A stretch of 64,000 bases of DNA from Gorsachius magnificus (GCA_034008185.1 CM067081.1:16987821-17051820); one strand, 5' to 3'; positions 12,601-23,977 are shown, counted from the stretch's first letter. A program made the numbers and translations. The notes: generated by a model from the sequence alone, not told the origin.

Positions 12601-15369
12601 GTCTGTAAGCTTCGAGCTTACTAGCCTTCAACTTTTTATATGCAACTTGTCAAAAACATACTTAAAATCTATGGTTTATTGTTTCAGAGAAAGATTGCCA
12701 GTACTCATTTGAAACCATCTTTGAAAACATTATCAAGCATCGCTTTTCTTAATACTGTGGGAAATATTTATAGGTGTCAATTCTGGCCCTGCCTGCTGCC
12801 TGTTGATAAGCCAGATACCATATGTACCTTGTCACAGTGCCAGTATTTGCCACAAGCAAACCGAAGCTCATCCTCTGGCTCTTATGGATTGTAATGTGAA
12901 GTGCAGAGCAGAGATAATAGTGGAAGGCACTGTACAAAGTGTTAAGGTCATGGAGTCTGAATAAATATTAGCTCAGGCCCACTGGAATTTCATTTAATGT
13001 TTTTCTAATCTCTTTCTTTTGGGACTTCAGATGTTCACACACATGTGAATTATGAAATATCAACAGAAAATAGAGCTTACATTCGTACACATTACAGATA
13101 CAGAATGACAAATGAACTAGAAATGTAAGTGAAGGATTAAAATATATAAATTACCAGGTTTTATCAATTTATTATGAGGCATCATACTTAATATTATAGC
13201 TCTGCTGATACTGAGAGATATCTTGAACAACTTTGCCTTCCTTTCCCAAGTCCCCCAGAGAACAGCCTTTTCAGCAGAAGGTCAGGAAGGAAAGTGCAGC
13301 CTTTAGCTTCCTGCTGGTTTTAAATAAAGTGGAAATAGCATCTGCCCTAAATCTGAAGTGTGCTCCAAAAGATATTCTTAACAAAGTAAAGGGACGAGTC
13401 TAGTTTCTTTTTCCTTTAAGTTAAGAGAGGGATCTGGTGATTAAATGAAGTGTTGCAGGCTGAAGCTGGCAGACAGAAATAAGAAATGAAAACTCAGAAG
13501 CAAATGAGGGTACAAGCATGACTTTGAAATTGTGTTTTGTTCACTGAAGTTTGATTTAAGGAGCTTTTTCCTGCACTTTACCCTACATTCCTCATTATGG
13601 AAAAGTCTGGAACAAGGTAGAAAAAGATAAGAGAGAATGTTGTGCTTGGACCTTCTAAGGCCAGGGCTGTGGCTGGACACATTCTCTCTCCCTGATAATC
13701 CATTCCCAGGCAAGGTGGTCATCCTGCTTTCAACTGCCTGACCCATGAGCGGAAAAGCCTGGAAGATATGGATGCAGACAGCTATGGAGAATCAATGCCA
13801 GCATCAGTGGCAACACCATTTCCCCAAAGATCCCTTCTGTCTTTGTTTTACAGCCCCACTGATGAGAAGCAGCAAAGGTGATTCCAGGACATCATGTTTT
13901 TACCATGGGCTCTCAAAAGCACAGATATAACACAGACAGGTAAACATATAACATCATGAAACAAATGGATATTTATGGGGAATGAAAGCTAGCCCAGTGA
14001 AAAGTTCAATGGATAAATCAGAGCACTGTAATGACATGCTAGTTTCAGGGATGTGAGTTAATGCAAGACACTGAGATTTATAGCAAAAATAATCAAGTGA
14101 CAGCTATAATTCCTTAAAAATATAGTGGTGAACTCTTAAAGATTTTACATGTCCTGCAAAAATAAAAAAGTTTTTAAAAGACAGAGACAATAACTTTGTT
14201 TTTCCTCAGCCGGCTAAGGGAAATATTCAAAAACACAGAAAAAGATTCCTCTGGGAAGAAAGTCAATGGCCAAATGACCTGATTTACTCATGTATGACTA
14301 CTCATTTGGATAGTCCATTGAGAGCCATAAGGAGCACGTACAAGCAAGAGTGGTTTTGGTTTGCCATTGCTTCTTTCTCACCATTCTCTTAAAAAAGTCC
14401 TTCCTAGGGATGGCAAGTGCTGCAGCCGTGGCCCTCAGCCAAAATAAAATCATTACTCTTTCCAGGAAAAATAAGAACCCAAAGTAACCTCCTGAACATT
14501 GTAAACCACCCTCTACAGTACAAATTTCCACCCAGTGTACTGCAGTGTGAGGCAGGTAGTGAATAGTTCCAGAAGACATCCTACCAGCTTGCCAGCTTTT
14601 TTCAGGAGAAGACAGGGAGAGCCTGTCCATCAGATGGGACCCATTCTGAATATATATGCAACTGAAGGAAAGGTGGGAGTGGGGAAGGAAGCAGACCTCC
14701 TGAGCACAAAACCTTGAATTTGCTGTTTGTGCTGTATTTTTCAATTGCCAGGACTGACATAGATGATCCTGCCTTCCCTGTCTGCTTGAAGACAATCTTT
14801 TCCTCCTTAGTCTCCAGCTTACTCAGACGTTTCTATCATATATATCCAGCTGTCCACAGTAGAGGTAGAGAGGAGTCTTTATCATACCTCGCAAAGGATG
14901 GGCTCAAGAGCCTCCTTTTCTGGGCTGCTTCATATCTCAGACTTCCCAGTTTCTCCAAATGTATCCCCTTGGAAACTGCAGAAACCCTTCTTTCCACATA
15001 TACCCCACATCTCTTATGTACACATAACCCAAATAGCATGATAGTCTTTACATACTCTCAAAGGAGGCAGCTCTTAAGTTTCCCCCAGGTGACCTTCCCT
15101 CCATTTGACCTTGGAGGCTGAGAGCCGATACCTGGCACACACACTGGTGCTGGGACCTGAAACTCTCTTGGTCACTCTGTGTGAAGGAACTCTTATGCCC
15201 TAACATAAATATGTCACCTAAGACAGAACCTAGTTCACAACATTATAAACATATAGCACATCTTCCATGTAAGAAATTCCACTGGAATTAGTAAACGTAG
15301 GTTGGAAGCAAATGACAAAATATACTCATTTTCAGAACTAACGAGCATACAATTGAGAAGAAAAGATTA
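9626..15369. other. Gene-free interval with one weak exon-like frame
   Basis: No repeat or gene is securely recognised. On the minus strand, 11299-11610 is an open stretch of about 104 codons that follows a good splice-acceptor-like sequence (pyrimidine-rich, ending TTTTTCAG near 11613) and ends in TGA. Its product is not recognised. Another open minus-strand frame at 14298-14795 shows no family features and is probably chance. Confidence 0.5.
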
Positions 15370-15457
15370 TCATAGAATCATAGAATGTTTTGGGTTGGAA
15401 GGGACCCCTAGAGGTCATCTAGTCCAACCCCCCTGCAGTCAGCAGGGACACCGCTAA

Positions 15458-16165
15458 CTAGATCAGGTTGTTCAGAGCCCCATCCAACCTGGCCTTGAAT
15501 GTTTCCAGGGATGGGGCCTCCACCACCTCTCTGCACAACCTGTTCCAGTGTTTCACCACCCTCGTTGTAAAGAATTTCCTCCTTATATCCAGTCTAAACC
15601 TACCCTGCTTCAGTTTAAAACCATTACCCCTTGTCCTGTCACAGCTGGCCCTACTAAAAAGATTATCCCCATCTTTCCTATAGGCCCCCTTTAGGTATTG
15701 AAAGGCCGTAATCAGGTCTCCCCGCAGCCTTCTTTTCTCCAGGCTGAACAAGCCCAACTCCCTCAGCCTGTCCTCATAAGAGAGGTGCTCCAGCCCTCGG
15801 ATCATTTTTGTGGCCCTCCTCTGGACCCACTCCAACAGGTCCATGTCCTTCTTGTGCTGAGGGCTCCAGAGCTGGACGCAGGACTCCAGGTGAGGTCTCA
15901 CCAGAGCAGAGTAGAGGGGCAGAATCACCTCCCTTGACCTGCTGGCCACGCTTCTCTTGATGCAGCCCAGAATACGGTTGGCCTTCTGGGCCACCAGCGC
16001 ACATTGCCGGCTCATGTCCAGCTTTTCATCCACCAGCACACCCAAGTCCCTCTCAGCAGGGCTGCTCTCGATCCTTTCTTCCCCCAGCCTGTACTGATAC
16101 TGGGCGTTACCCCGACCCAGGTGCAGGACCTTGCACTTGGCCTTGTTGAACCTCATGAGGTTCAC
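15458..16165 (-). pseudogene. CR1 ORF2 C-terminal part, copy 1
   Basis: An open frame of 235 codons covers the region after the reverse-transcriptase active site to the stop codon of CR1 ORF2. Landmarks are [18 protein letters not shown] near the start, the [20 protein letters not shown] block in the middle, and [20 protein letters not shown] near the end. By eye about eight residues differ from copy 2 over the same length, so the two are recent relatives. It is separated from its upstream part by a 4-bp deletion and is therefore dead. Confidence 0.9.
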
Positions 16166-16239
16166 ACAGGCCCACCTCTCCAGCCTGTCCAGGTCTCTCT
16201 GGATGACATCCCGTCCTTCTGGTGTGTCAACCGCACCAC

Positions 16240-16581
16240 TCAGTTTGGTGTCATCCGCAAACTTGCTGAGGGTGCACTTGATCTTGCTAAGTCATTGATG
16301 AAAATATTAAACAGCGCTGGTCCCAGTACGGACCCCTGAGGGACACCACTCGTCACCGGTCTCCATCTGGACATCGAGCCATTGACCACTACCCTCTGGA
16401 TGCGGCCATCCAGCCAGTTGCTTATCCACCGAACAGTCCACCCATCAAATCCATAGCTCTCCAATTTAGAGAGAAGGATGTTGTGGGGGACCGTGTCAAA
16501 GGCTTTGCAGAAGTCCAGATAGATGACATCCATTGGTTTTCCCTTGTCCACTGATGCTGTCACACCATCATAGAAAGTCAC
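16240..16581 (-). pseudogene. CR1 ORF2 reverse-transcriptase part, copy 1, frameshifted
   Basis: This open piece contains the reverse-transcriptase motif YLDFCKAFD (residues 21-29 of the piece), with a catalytic-type aspartate, and [13 protein letters not shown]. The frame breaks just before the FADD box. The comparable sequence in copy 2 has 16 bases where copy 1 has 12 (about 16275-16290), a 4-bp deletion. After it the reading frame ends in a short unrelated tail. The FADD codons are still present downstream in another frame. This copy cannot make a complete RT core. Confidence 0.9.
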
Positions 16582-16640
16582 TAGGTTTGTCAGGCAGGAC
16601 TTGCCCTTGGTGAAGCCATGCTAGCTATCTCGAATTACCT

Positions 16641-19600
16641 TCCTCTGCAGTTATAGTCTCCCAAGTATATGAAAATTGAGGCAAGAGGCCCACTCCAGAG
16701 TCCAAAAGGGAAAAATACTTAAAAGTGAGCTTTTGCATGCAATTTCACATATAACTCTATTTCTAGCAGGCAGTATTGTTAAAATGTAGATAGCACTGGC
16801 CAGAACCTGGCAGACACTGTGTGCCAAAAGCCTTCTGTTTTGCAAATATGTGAAATTTCAATTTTACTCTGAAGATCAAGGGTTATTTGGGGAAAAAGAT
16901 TGAACTGGTAATAAGAAACTATTCATTTTATTTGCAGATCCATAAATATGTGATCTCTTCTCCCTTCCAACCATATTTCAAATGGCAAGATGGAATAGCA
17001 GTATACCTTTTGGAACTTTTCTTCACTCAAGTACACATAATCATTACTGGCAGCCCATCAAGCTCCAGGTGAAAATAGTTTCTACATAAACTCTTTTAAG
17101 TCACATTGATTAGACCATTTTCTGTATGAGTTTGACATGGTTTATTATTTCTTATCACCGCTTCTGTGGCAGACTTCCCCAGAATAACTTCTGTGCCATA
17201 ACTGACAAACAAAATCTGACTACTACAGTGAATGTAATGCTGAAAGTATCCTGCCAAATATGGTAAATGGACAGTATATGCACTTAATTGAGCAGAAGCT
17301 TTATTTTGAGTAACATCAAGCAAAAACCTGTAATGTTTACCAGGGAGTAAAAGATAGGAAGAAACCTGTATCCTGGGTGGAGGTGGCAGAGAACATATGT
17401 GAAGATAAAGGGATATGACAGCAGAAAGGAACATAATCATTAATAAATAAGGAGAAATGCTTATAAATTTCACCAGCTGTATAGTGCAGACTATAATGAA
17501 AAGGAAGAATTAATTATGAAAAATAAAATTAAAAATAGAACTATAGCTGAAACTTGTAAATGCTTACTTTGAGTATGTCAATAGTAACACAGATTACAAG
17601 ACACAGCCAGAAGCTTTATGTGCCTTTCCTGGCAGGACTGTTTTTTGGAAAATGAATACTATGACAGACTTTGCCTGTTTCAGTGGCTTTCTTGATATCT
17701 TTCCCCCTCCTCACAACATACATAAATATACAGAGGTAAAAGTCCTATTATGATACGTGACTTAGGCACTCTTTTTGAGCAGGAACATTTTTATATCTTC
17801 TCTTTAACATGGTAAAATGGCAAAACAAGTGTGGTTTTATTCTATTCATTTCCTTCAGTGGCCAATTCTGAGCTAAAATAATCTGGACTTTTCTATCAGT
17901 AGAAAAGTCAAAGGCAGATTCTGCTGACATGATCAAACACTGCTTCTCCTCATTACCACACAGGGAGAAGTCATTCCTGATTTAAAAAGATTTAAAAAGT
18001 TTTTCTTGTTTGTATTCATTTGCCAAAATTTAAATAAAACACTATTTAAAATCTACAAAACATCTTCCAGTTGGTGTGGGGAATAATACAAGGAAAATGA
18101 AGATTCAGTGCTTTTTCCTGAGCCACATGCAGGAGCCAGGAGATGAAGTTCAAGGTCTGAATTGCTCCAAAAGCTCCCACAAGTTATGCACATTTCTTGC
18201 CCTTGGAACTGCTTCAGGTTCACCAGTATTTCTGTGTGACAGTGTAACAAACAGGACCATGCCTTATTACTCTGCACTGGTAAGCCTCTGCATTTGATAG
18301 GCTCCTTCAAAAATTCAGCTTTCATAACACCACCCTTGTATGTGCCAGCCTGGTCACAGCACTGAGAACTTAGAAAAAGGATTGTCAACTGGACCATGGA
18401 GGAATTACGTAGTACCCTCTTTCTCTGGAGGGATTGCACATGCAGGCATGAATATATCCAGAAGATTTGAAAATAATGGTTGTCAGGATAGCCCAGCAGA
18501 GTTGCAAATGTGCCTGGAAGCAATGCCCCATGCTTATTACTGTTAGGCACTCTTGTCTTGGAAAACTCAAATTTCAGAAACCCCTTTGCAGAGAGTTCAT
18601 GGCTGAGCCTGTAATAGTACATAACACGTCTCCTCAGGGATGCTGAAGAACTCATCACCATCCAGAGAGCAATCAGACTTTCAACCACAAGGATCTGACT
18701 GATGAGCCTGGAAGAACAGCAATGAGGCTTTATTTCAACCTGTCAATAAGCCATTCCACTATTCATAAGCCAAACTTTTCTGACACAATTTATGGGACTG
18801 GGAAACAAAAGGAAGATTGGGTACAAAGGACAGAGTGTCAGGGAGCAGCGAGGGTCAGCTTCTCCTGAAGGGACAGGGAGCTGGGAGCCAAGCTCAACAC
18901 CATGTCTGGCAGGGCAGGGGCTGGGGAGTGGCAGCTGGGGTCAGCCTGGAGCCCAGATCATCACCTAAGTCCATAGTGGTCTTGCAGGTCTGAGGGCAAG
19001 CCATGAAGTCAAGCCAGAAAGTCAGGATCAGGATCAGGTTAGGTGATAGCAACTAGGGTCAGACACAGCTCAGCATAACCAAGCAAATCCATGGTGACAA
19101 GGCAGGTCGGAGCTGAACCTGAGAAGTCACATGGTACTCCTCTGCTATTCACAGCTTCTGTTATGAGTATTATAAGAGAGTATTATAAAAGTTTCAAAGT
19201 TCACCACTGGCTAAGAGAAAAGTCTGATGGACATGTAGCTATACCTGTAGGTAGCACACACAGAGAACTCAAATCTGTCAGAAATGGAGGAATCAGCAGT
19301 GCAAGTTTCTAACAGGAGTCACCAGAATGAAAGATGGCTTGACTCCTGAGGACATACATAAATTGCAGAACAGATACAGTCCACAGTCCTGGTTACTTTG
19401 GTTTCTCACCGTGTTTCTGACCTACATTCTCCGCCAGCTTTTATTCCAATGGAAATCATAGTGCAGGGATATCAAATGTGAGAACAAGATGGTGAGGCAA
19501 CATTCAGGTCTCATTCCAGGAACCAGAATGTACTTCTCAGGCCAATGGGCTGGAAAGAGCTCCTCATTTTACCTTCTTCTCTCCTGCCTGTTCTTCCAGC

Positions 19601-19660
19601 TAATCATCTAATGAGTAAGATCAATATCAACAATTGGGGATTAAAGCAGGCAGTTACCTT
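16641..19660. other. Gene-free interval between two CR1 copies
   Basis: No gene is recognised. A minus-strand open frame at 18053-18688 (about 211 codons) is long for chance in this base composition, but it shows no domain, signal peptide or splice context that I can identify. From about 18830 to 19110 the sequence is GC-richer and has a loose, degenerate repeat texture built on caggtc, ggatcagg and agccagg-type words, resembling an eroded minisatellite. Confidence 0.5.
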
Positions 19661-20851
19661 ATAGAATCATAGAATCATAGAATCATAGAATGTTTTGGGT
19701 TGGAAGGGACCCCTAGAGGTCATCTAGTCCAACCCCCCTGCAGACAGCAGGGACACTGCTAACTAGATCAGGTTGCTCAGAGCCCCATCCAACCTGGCCT
19801 GGAATGTTTCCAGGGATGGGGCCTCCACCACCTCTCTGGGCAACCTGTTCCAGTGTTTCACCACCCTTGTTGTAAAGAATTTCCTCCTTATATCCAGTCT
19901 AAACCTACCCTGCTTCAGTTTAAAACCATTACCCCTTGTCCTGACACAGCTGGCCCTACTAAAAAGATTATCCCCATCTTTCCTATAGGCCCCCTTTAGG
20001 TATTGAAAGGCCGTAATCAGGTCTCCCCGCAGCCTTCTTTTCTCCAGGCTGAACAAGCCCAACTCCCTCAGCCTGTCCTCATAAGAGAGGTGCTCCAGCC
20101 CTCGGATCATTTTTGTAGCCCTCCTCTGGACCCACTCCAACAGGTCCATGTCCTTCTTGTGCTGAGGGCTCCAGAGCTGGACGCAGGACTCCAGGTGAGG
20201 TCTCACCAGAGCAGAGTAGAGGGGCAGAATCACCTCCCTTGACCTGCTGGCCATGCTTCTCCTGATGCAGCCCAGGGTACGGTTGGCCTTCTGGGCCACC
20301 AGCGCACATTGCCGGCTCATGTCCAGCTTTTCATCCACCAGCACACCCAAGTCCCTCTTGGCAGGGCTGCTCTCGATCCTTTCTTCCCCCAGCCTGTACT
20401 GATACTGGGCGTTACCCCGACCCAGGTGCAGGACCTTGCACTTGGCCTTGTTAAACCTCATGAGGTTCACACAGGCCCACCTCTCCAGCCTGTTCAGGTC
20501 TCTCTGGATGACATCCCGTCCGTCTGGTGTGTCAACCGCACCACTCAGTTTGGTGTCATCCGCAAACTTGCTGAGGGTGCATTCGATCTCCCTGTCTAAG
20601 TCATTGATGAAAACATTAAACAGCACCGGTCCCAGTACGGACCCCTGAGGGACACCACTCGTCACCGGTCTCCATCCGGACATCGAGCCATTGACCACTA
20701 CCCTCTGGATGTGGCCATCCAGCCAGTTGCTTATCCACCGAACAGTCCACCCATCAAATCCATAGCTCTCCAATTTAGAGAGAAGGATGTTGTGGGGGAC
20801 CGTGTCAAAGGCTTTGCAGAAGTCCAGATAGATGACATCCATTGGTTTTCC
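19661..20851 (-). mobile_element. CR1 LINE, young 5'-truncated copy 2 with open frame
   Basis: This is a minus-strand CR1 of about 1.19 kb. The 3' tail on the left has four consecutive octamers (ATAGAATC three times, then ATAGAATG) at 19661-19692. The body has no disabling change. Truncation occurs at 20851, directly against a TA microsatellite. It is nearly identical to copy 1. The long octamer tail and the intact frame suggest a recent insertion. Target-site duplications cannot be defined because the 5' junction is simple sequence. Confidence 0.97.
19763..20842 (-). pseudogene. CR1 ORF2, 5'-truncated but open, RT core retained
   Basis: A continuous frame of 359 codons covers the C-terminal part of the CR1 ORF2 protein, which in full elements carries an AP endonuclease domain followed by reverse transcriptase. 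Visible RT motifs are YLDFCKAFD at residues 5-13, [10 protein letters not shown] at 63-72 and FADD at 93-96, so both catalytic aspartate boxes remain. The endonuclease and the N-terminal RT fingers are absent because of the 5' truncation. The apparent start is simply the first ATG after the break. It is a dead-on-arrival insertion, not a working gene. The frame ends at a normal CR1 stop. Confidence 0.92.
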
Positions 20852-20876
20852 TATATATATATATATATATATATAT
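20852..20876. repeat. (TA)n microsatellite at CR1 5' junction
   Basis: About 12 uninterrupted TA units lie directly against the truncated 5' end of the minus-strand CR1 copy. The TA run may be the original target site or may have grown after insertion. Such a run is likely length-variable between individuals. Confidence 0.95.
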
Positions 20877-22025
20877 GACAGTGTAGAGGTTCACGTGGTT
20901 GTGATGCAGACACCTTCAGCATAGCTAGCATATTTGCTAGGAAGGCCCATTTAGATTTACAACAGGGGCTTATGGAATAAGCATCATTAGTCAGTGTCCC
21001 AGAAAGTGGGCAGCCTGGACACCTTGATGTTGTAGAGATAGCGTGCAGCTGTGGTGCAGGTGGGCTCTGACCTTGAAATAGCCCTGAGATTTTTAAAACT
21101 GTGAGTGGCTTTGTGGTTAAAAGTCAGAGGAACTTTGTCAATTGACTTCAGAAGAAAGAGGGTTTCATCCTGTGATCCCAGGGTTTGAGCCTTTCCACTT
21201 GCATGCTGAGTATTTTTTGCTTGAAAGTTCAATCACCATTTCCAATGGGAAGTGTCCAAAGACAGGGAGTAAATCCCCACCTATCACTCTCAGTAATTAC
21301 CTTCTTGTCAGAGGAGTGTTTTTAAATCATGTTTCAACTCTTAGATGCTGAGCATCCACCTTTTGGCTAAGGTTTAAAATTTCTAACCTTTCTCAGGGGG
21401 TCTTAAGGCTGAAAAACTCAGAAACATCACTCAGGAGTAACATCCCACCTTCAATAAATAAGGGCTTCACTGGATATTTCACAACTTACCTATGCCAATG
21501 ATAAATTGATGAGGTGCTGCTAACCTATATACCCAAGAACATTTTCTGCTATGAACATTTCTTCACAGTAACACGAGTGTGTGTAGTTTGCAAGTCCAGT
21601 GCTGTAAAATGTATTCAGATAGGCATATCTTAGCTAATTATAAAAATCTACCCTTGTACAGAACCATATAGCTACATCAGTCAGGTTTTCTATTTTATGG
21701 TTATATACAATTATTTCCACTAAAGACATATTCGGTTAGAGGTATTTTAGAGATATGACTCTGTGATTTACAGCTAATTAATCAATTTGTTTCTGTGTTA
21801 GATCAAGCTAAACTTTTATTCTCTACAGCTATGAGTGAGTTTCCTATAAACTTTCATAGCAGTGCACACATTATACCAGCTGTCATATATGTAGGATTTT
21901 GCATCTGTAGCCCTTAATAAAATTATTAGCCCCTTTGGCTGATATTTTTAGGTGGGGTGTGGCAAGGGAAAGTTAGATCATAAAAGCAAAAGCAAAAAAA
22001 CAGACAAGAAAAGCAGACAGTTTCA

Positions 22026-22057
<32 letters not shown>

Positions 22058-22654
22058 ACTAGCAGTGATAAAAAGAATGGGATAACATGAACATCATCTC
22101 TATAACTTTGTTAACATTTAAATGTTATGAAGATTTCCTCAAAATCAGAGAAAGTCAGCAAAATTACTCAGTAATTTATGAGTGGAAATATTTTCTAGTT
22201 ACTCTGCAACTAATGTTAATAGGATGCTGTTTACAAAATTGCAAGAGAAGATTCCTGCCATATTTTCCATATATTAATTAACCCTGATGCGATCAACAGA
22301 TTTTTAGGACTAGGTATGATCATTGTAATAGTTTAGTCAAATTCCTGACTAAAACCCCTTTTGCCAGCAAAACAGTACCACAGAATTTTGCCTTTGAGCC
22401 AAACAATGTGCAGGTCTGATGAAATGTATCTCTGACAAAAATGTGTGAGATCAAAAGGGAGCACAGGGATTTACAAATTTGGGGCATCTATTGAGCAGTC
22501 GCCACAGGCTAAGTTCCTGTGTCAGGGCTGGAATAAGAATTTTGGCCATTCTACAGATTTATAAGAAATGGCACTTTTATAGAGTGAATCCCTTTTTCCC
22601 TACATGGCTCAGGTAGTAGACTCCTCCATTTCACCAGATTCAGTGAATATATGT
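20877..22654. other. Gene-free interval
   Basis: No gene or clear repeat is seen apart from a TTTTG-rich run at 22028-22058. The right end may include the start of the ancient LINE, which becomes recognisable only at about 22655. Confidence 0.5.
22028..22058. repeat. (TTTTG)n short microsatellite
   Basis: Four to five units of TTTTG flanked by T runs form a short simple repeat of 31 bp. Confidence 0.85.
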
Positions 22655-23155
22655 GTTAATGGGTTTTTTTTCAGAGATATTATAGCCTGCTTGGATTTCC
22701 AGAAGGAAATAATCAGTCATCAAAGTCTTCTAAAGAAATTAAGCAGCCGTGGGCTAAGAGAGAAGGAACAGGCATACAGAAGAACTGGCAGGAGTAGGAC
22801 GGAGAAGTGGGGGTGCACAGTCACTTCTCGCAGTGGGAGGTCAACAGAGAGTTTCACAGAAATGCTGGGGTCTGTGCTGTTCCTAAATTTCTTGGGAAAA
22901 GGGGTAAGCAATGACCAATGTTTGCAGCTCATATAAAGTCACAGCTCTCATGAAGATAGAAAGAACAGAGGCTAAATACAGCAAACTGCAGAAAGGATTT
23001 AGATGACTGAGTGACTGAGTAATAACATGGCAGATGAATTTCAATATAGATAAATGCAAATTGATGCAGATAAGAAAAAAGAAATGGGCTATAAGCTGAC
23101 CATTTTCACTCAGGAGTGAGATCTTTGGGTTGCGACAGACATGCTTATGAAAATG
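22655..23155 (+). mobile_element. Ancient CR1-like LINE, segment 1 (RT region)
   Basis: This is a decayed plus-strand LINE of the CR1/L3-like kind widespread in amniotes. Recognisable words include cttggatttccagaag (the LDFQK form of RT motif A), aaattaagcagccgtgggctaagaga, ggggtctgtgctgttcc (the PQGSVLGP region), gggaaaaggggtaagcaatgacc and ggcagatgaatttcaatatagataaatgcaaa (the WQMxFNxDKCK region). Many stops and indels show that it is old. It is interrupted at 23155/23156 by a solo LTR and resumes at 23706 in the expected register. A short in-frame relic of this segment lies at 22604-22936. Confidence 0.75.
23151..23155. repeat. Target-site duplication AAATG, left
   Basis: The five bases AAATG stand immediately before the LTR and recur immediately after it at 23701-23705. 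A 5-bp duplication is typical of ERVL-type integrases. The host LINE reads smoothly if one copy and the LTR are removed, which supports the assignment. Confidence 0.85.
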
Positions 23156-23700
23156 TGTCCTGTTTTCAGCTGGTATAGAGTTAATTTTCTTTCTAGTAGC
23201 TGACATAGTGCTCTGTTTTGGATTTAGTACGAGGATAATGTTGATAACACCCTGATGGTTCAGTTGTTGCTAAGCAGTGCTTACACCAGTCAAGGACTTT
23301 TCAGCTTCCCCTGCTCTGCCAGGGGCACAAGAAGCTGGGAGGGGGCACAGCCAGGACAGCTGACCCCAACTTGCCCAAGGGCTATTCCAGATCATAGGAC
23401 ATCATGCTCAGGGTGAGTTGGCCAGCGGCAGCAATTGTTGCTTGGGACGGGCTGCGCATTGGTCAGTGGGTGGTGAGCAATTACATTGTGCATCACTGGT
23501 TTTGTATATTCTGTATATTCTCTTACCATTACTATTATTAATTTTTTTTTTCTTTTCCTCTGCTGTTTTATTAAACTGTCGTTATCTCAGCCCATGTGTT
23601 CTACTTTTTTTCCAATTCTCTCCTCCATCCCACTGAGGGAGGCGAGGAGTGAGAGAGCGGCTGTGTGGTGTTCAGATGCCTGAGGGGTTAAACCATGAGA
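23156..23700 (+). mobile_element. Solo LTR of an avian ERVL-like endogenous retrovirus
   Basis: This 545-bp element starts TGTCCTG and ends in AAACCATGAGA (the usual CA end mutated to GA). I recognise the sequence type from memory as a common avian LTR: early words ttcagctggtatagagttaa, then tagtgctctgttttggattt, cttttcagcttcccctgctc, ggtggtgagcaatt, ttattaaactgtcgttatctc and ggcggctgtgtggtgtt-like 3' wording. An ATTAAA polyadenylation-type signal lies at about 23569. The TATA-containing part that I recall from related LTRs after catgctcag seems missing near 23410. There is no second LTR and no internal retroviral sequence nearby, so it is a recombination-derived solo LTR. AAATG duplications flank it. 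Confidence 0.93.
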
Positions 23701-23977
23701 AAATGTTAGCTCAGTGCTTAGCATCTGTCCAAAAAAAGAAAAAAAAAAGTAGTGAGTCAAATGTTAGGAATTATTAGAAAAGGGTTTGAGAACAAGAGAG
23801 AAAACAATTATATTATTGTATAAAACCATTGTTCACTGTAACGTTGAAGCCTTTGCATGGCTCTGCTCTCTCATCTTGAGCAGGGACTGACAGAACTTGA
23901 AGAGACTCATAGAGTGGAAGCAAAGATGACTAAAGGTTACTTTTGTAAGAGAAATGACTGAGCAGGCTGTGTTGGGG
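23701..23977 (+). mobile_element. Ancient CR1-like LINE, segment 2
   Basis: The LINE interrupted at 23155 continues here, beginning with the second AAATG copy and ttagctcagtgc. Recognisable wording includes aaatgttaggaattattagaaaaggg, agagaaaacaattatattattgtataaa (the ILPLYK region), gttgaagcctttgcatggctctgctctctcatcttgag (degenerate), and acttgaagagactcatagagtggaagcaaagatgac (the VQRRATKMI region). It then reaches agaaatgactgagcaggctg. Order and spacing match segment 1, so both are one element split by the LTR. Confidence 0.72.

Larger units (their letters stand above)
15370..16640 (-). mobile_element. CR1 LINE, young 5'-truncated copy 1
   Basis: This minus-strand CR1 of about 1.27 kb has its 3' end on the left: two ATAGAATC octamers at 15371-15387, then the 3' UTR and reading frame. 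It extends to about 16640, where similarity to CR1 stops inside ORF2. It is the same subfamily as the copies at 19661-20851 and 40701-41628. Compared with copy 2 it carries only scattered substitutions and one 4-bp deletion near 16280. No clear target-site duplication was found. Copy 2 lies 3 kb away in the same orientation. Confidence 0.96.

Noticed and set aside
14298..14795. 165-codon minus-strand open frame
   Set aside because: No family signature, splice context or repeat identity; overlapping plus-strand frames are similarly open, suggesting chance.
15468..16339. Plus-strand open frames over CR1 copy 1
   Set aside because: They are antisense shadows of CR1 ORF2, as shown by identical shadows over copies 2 and 3.
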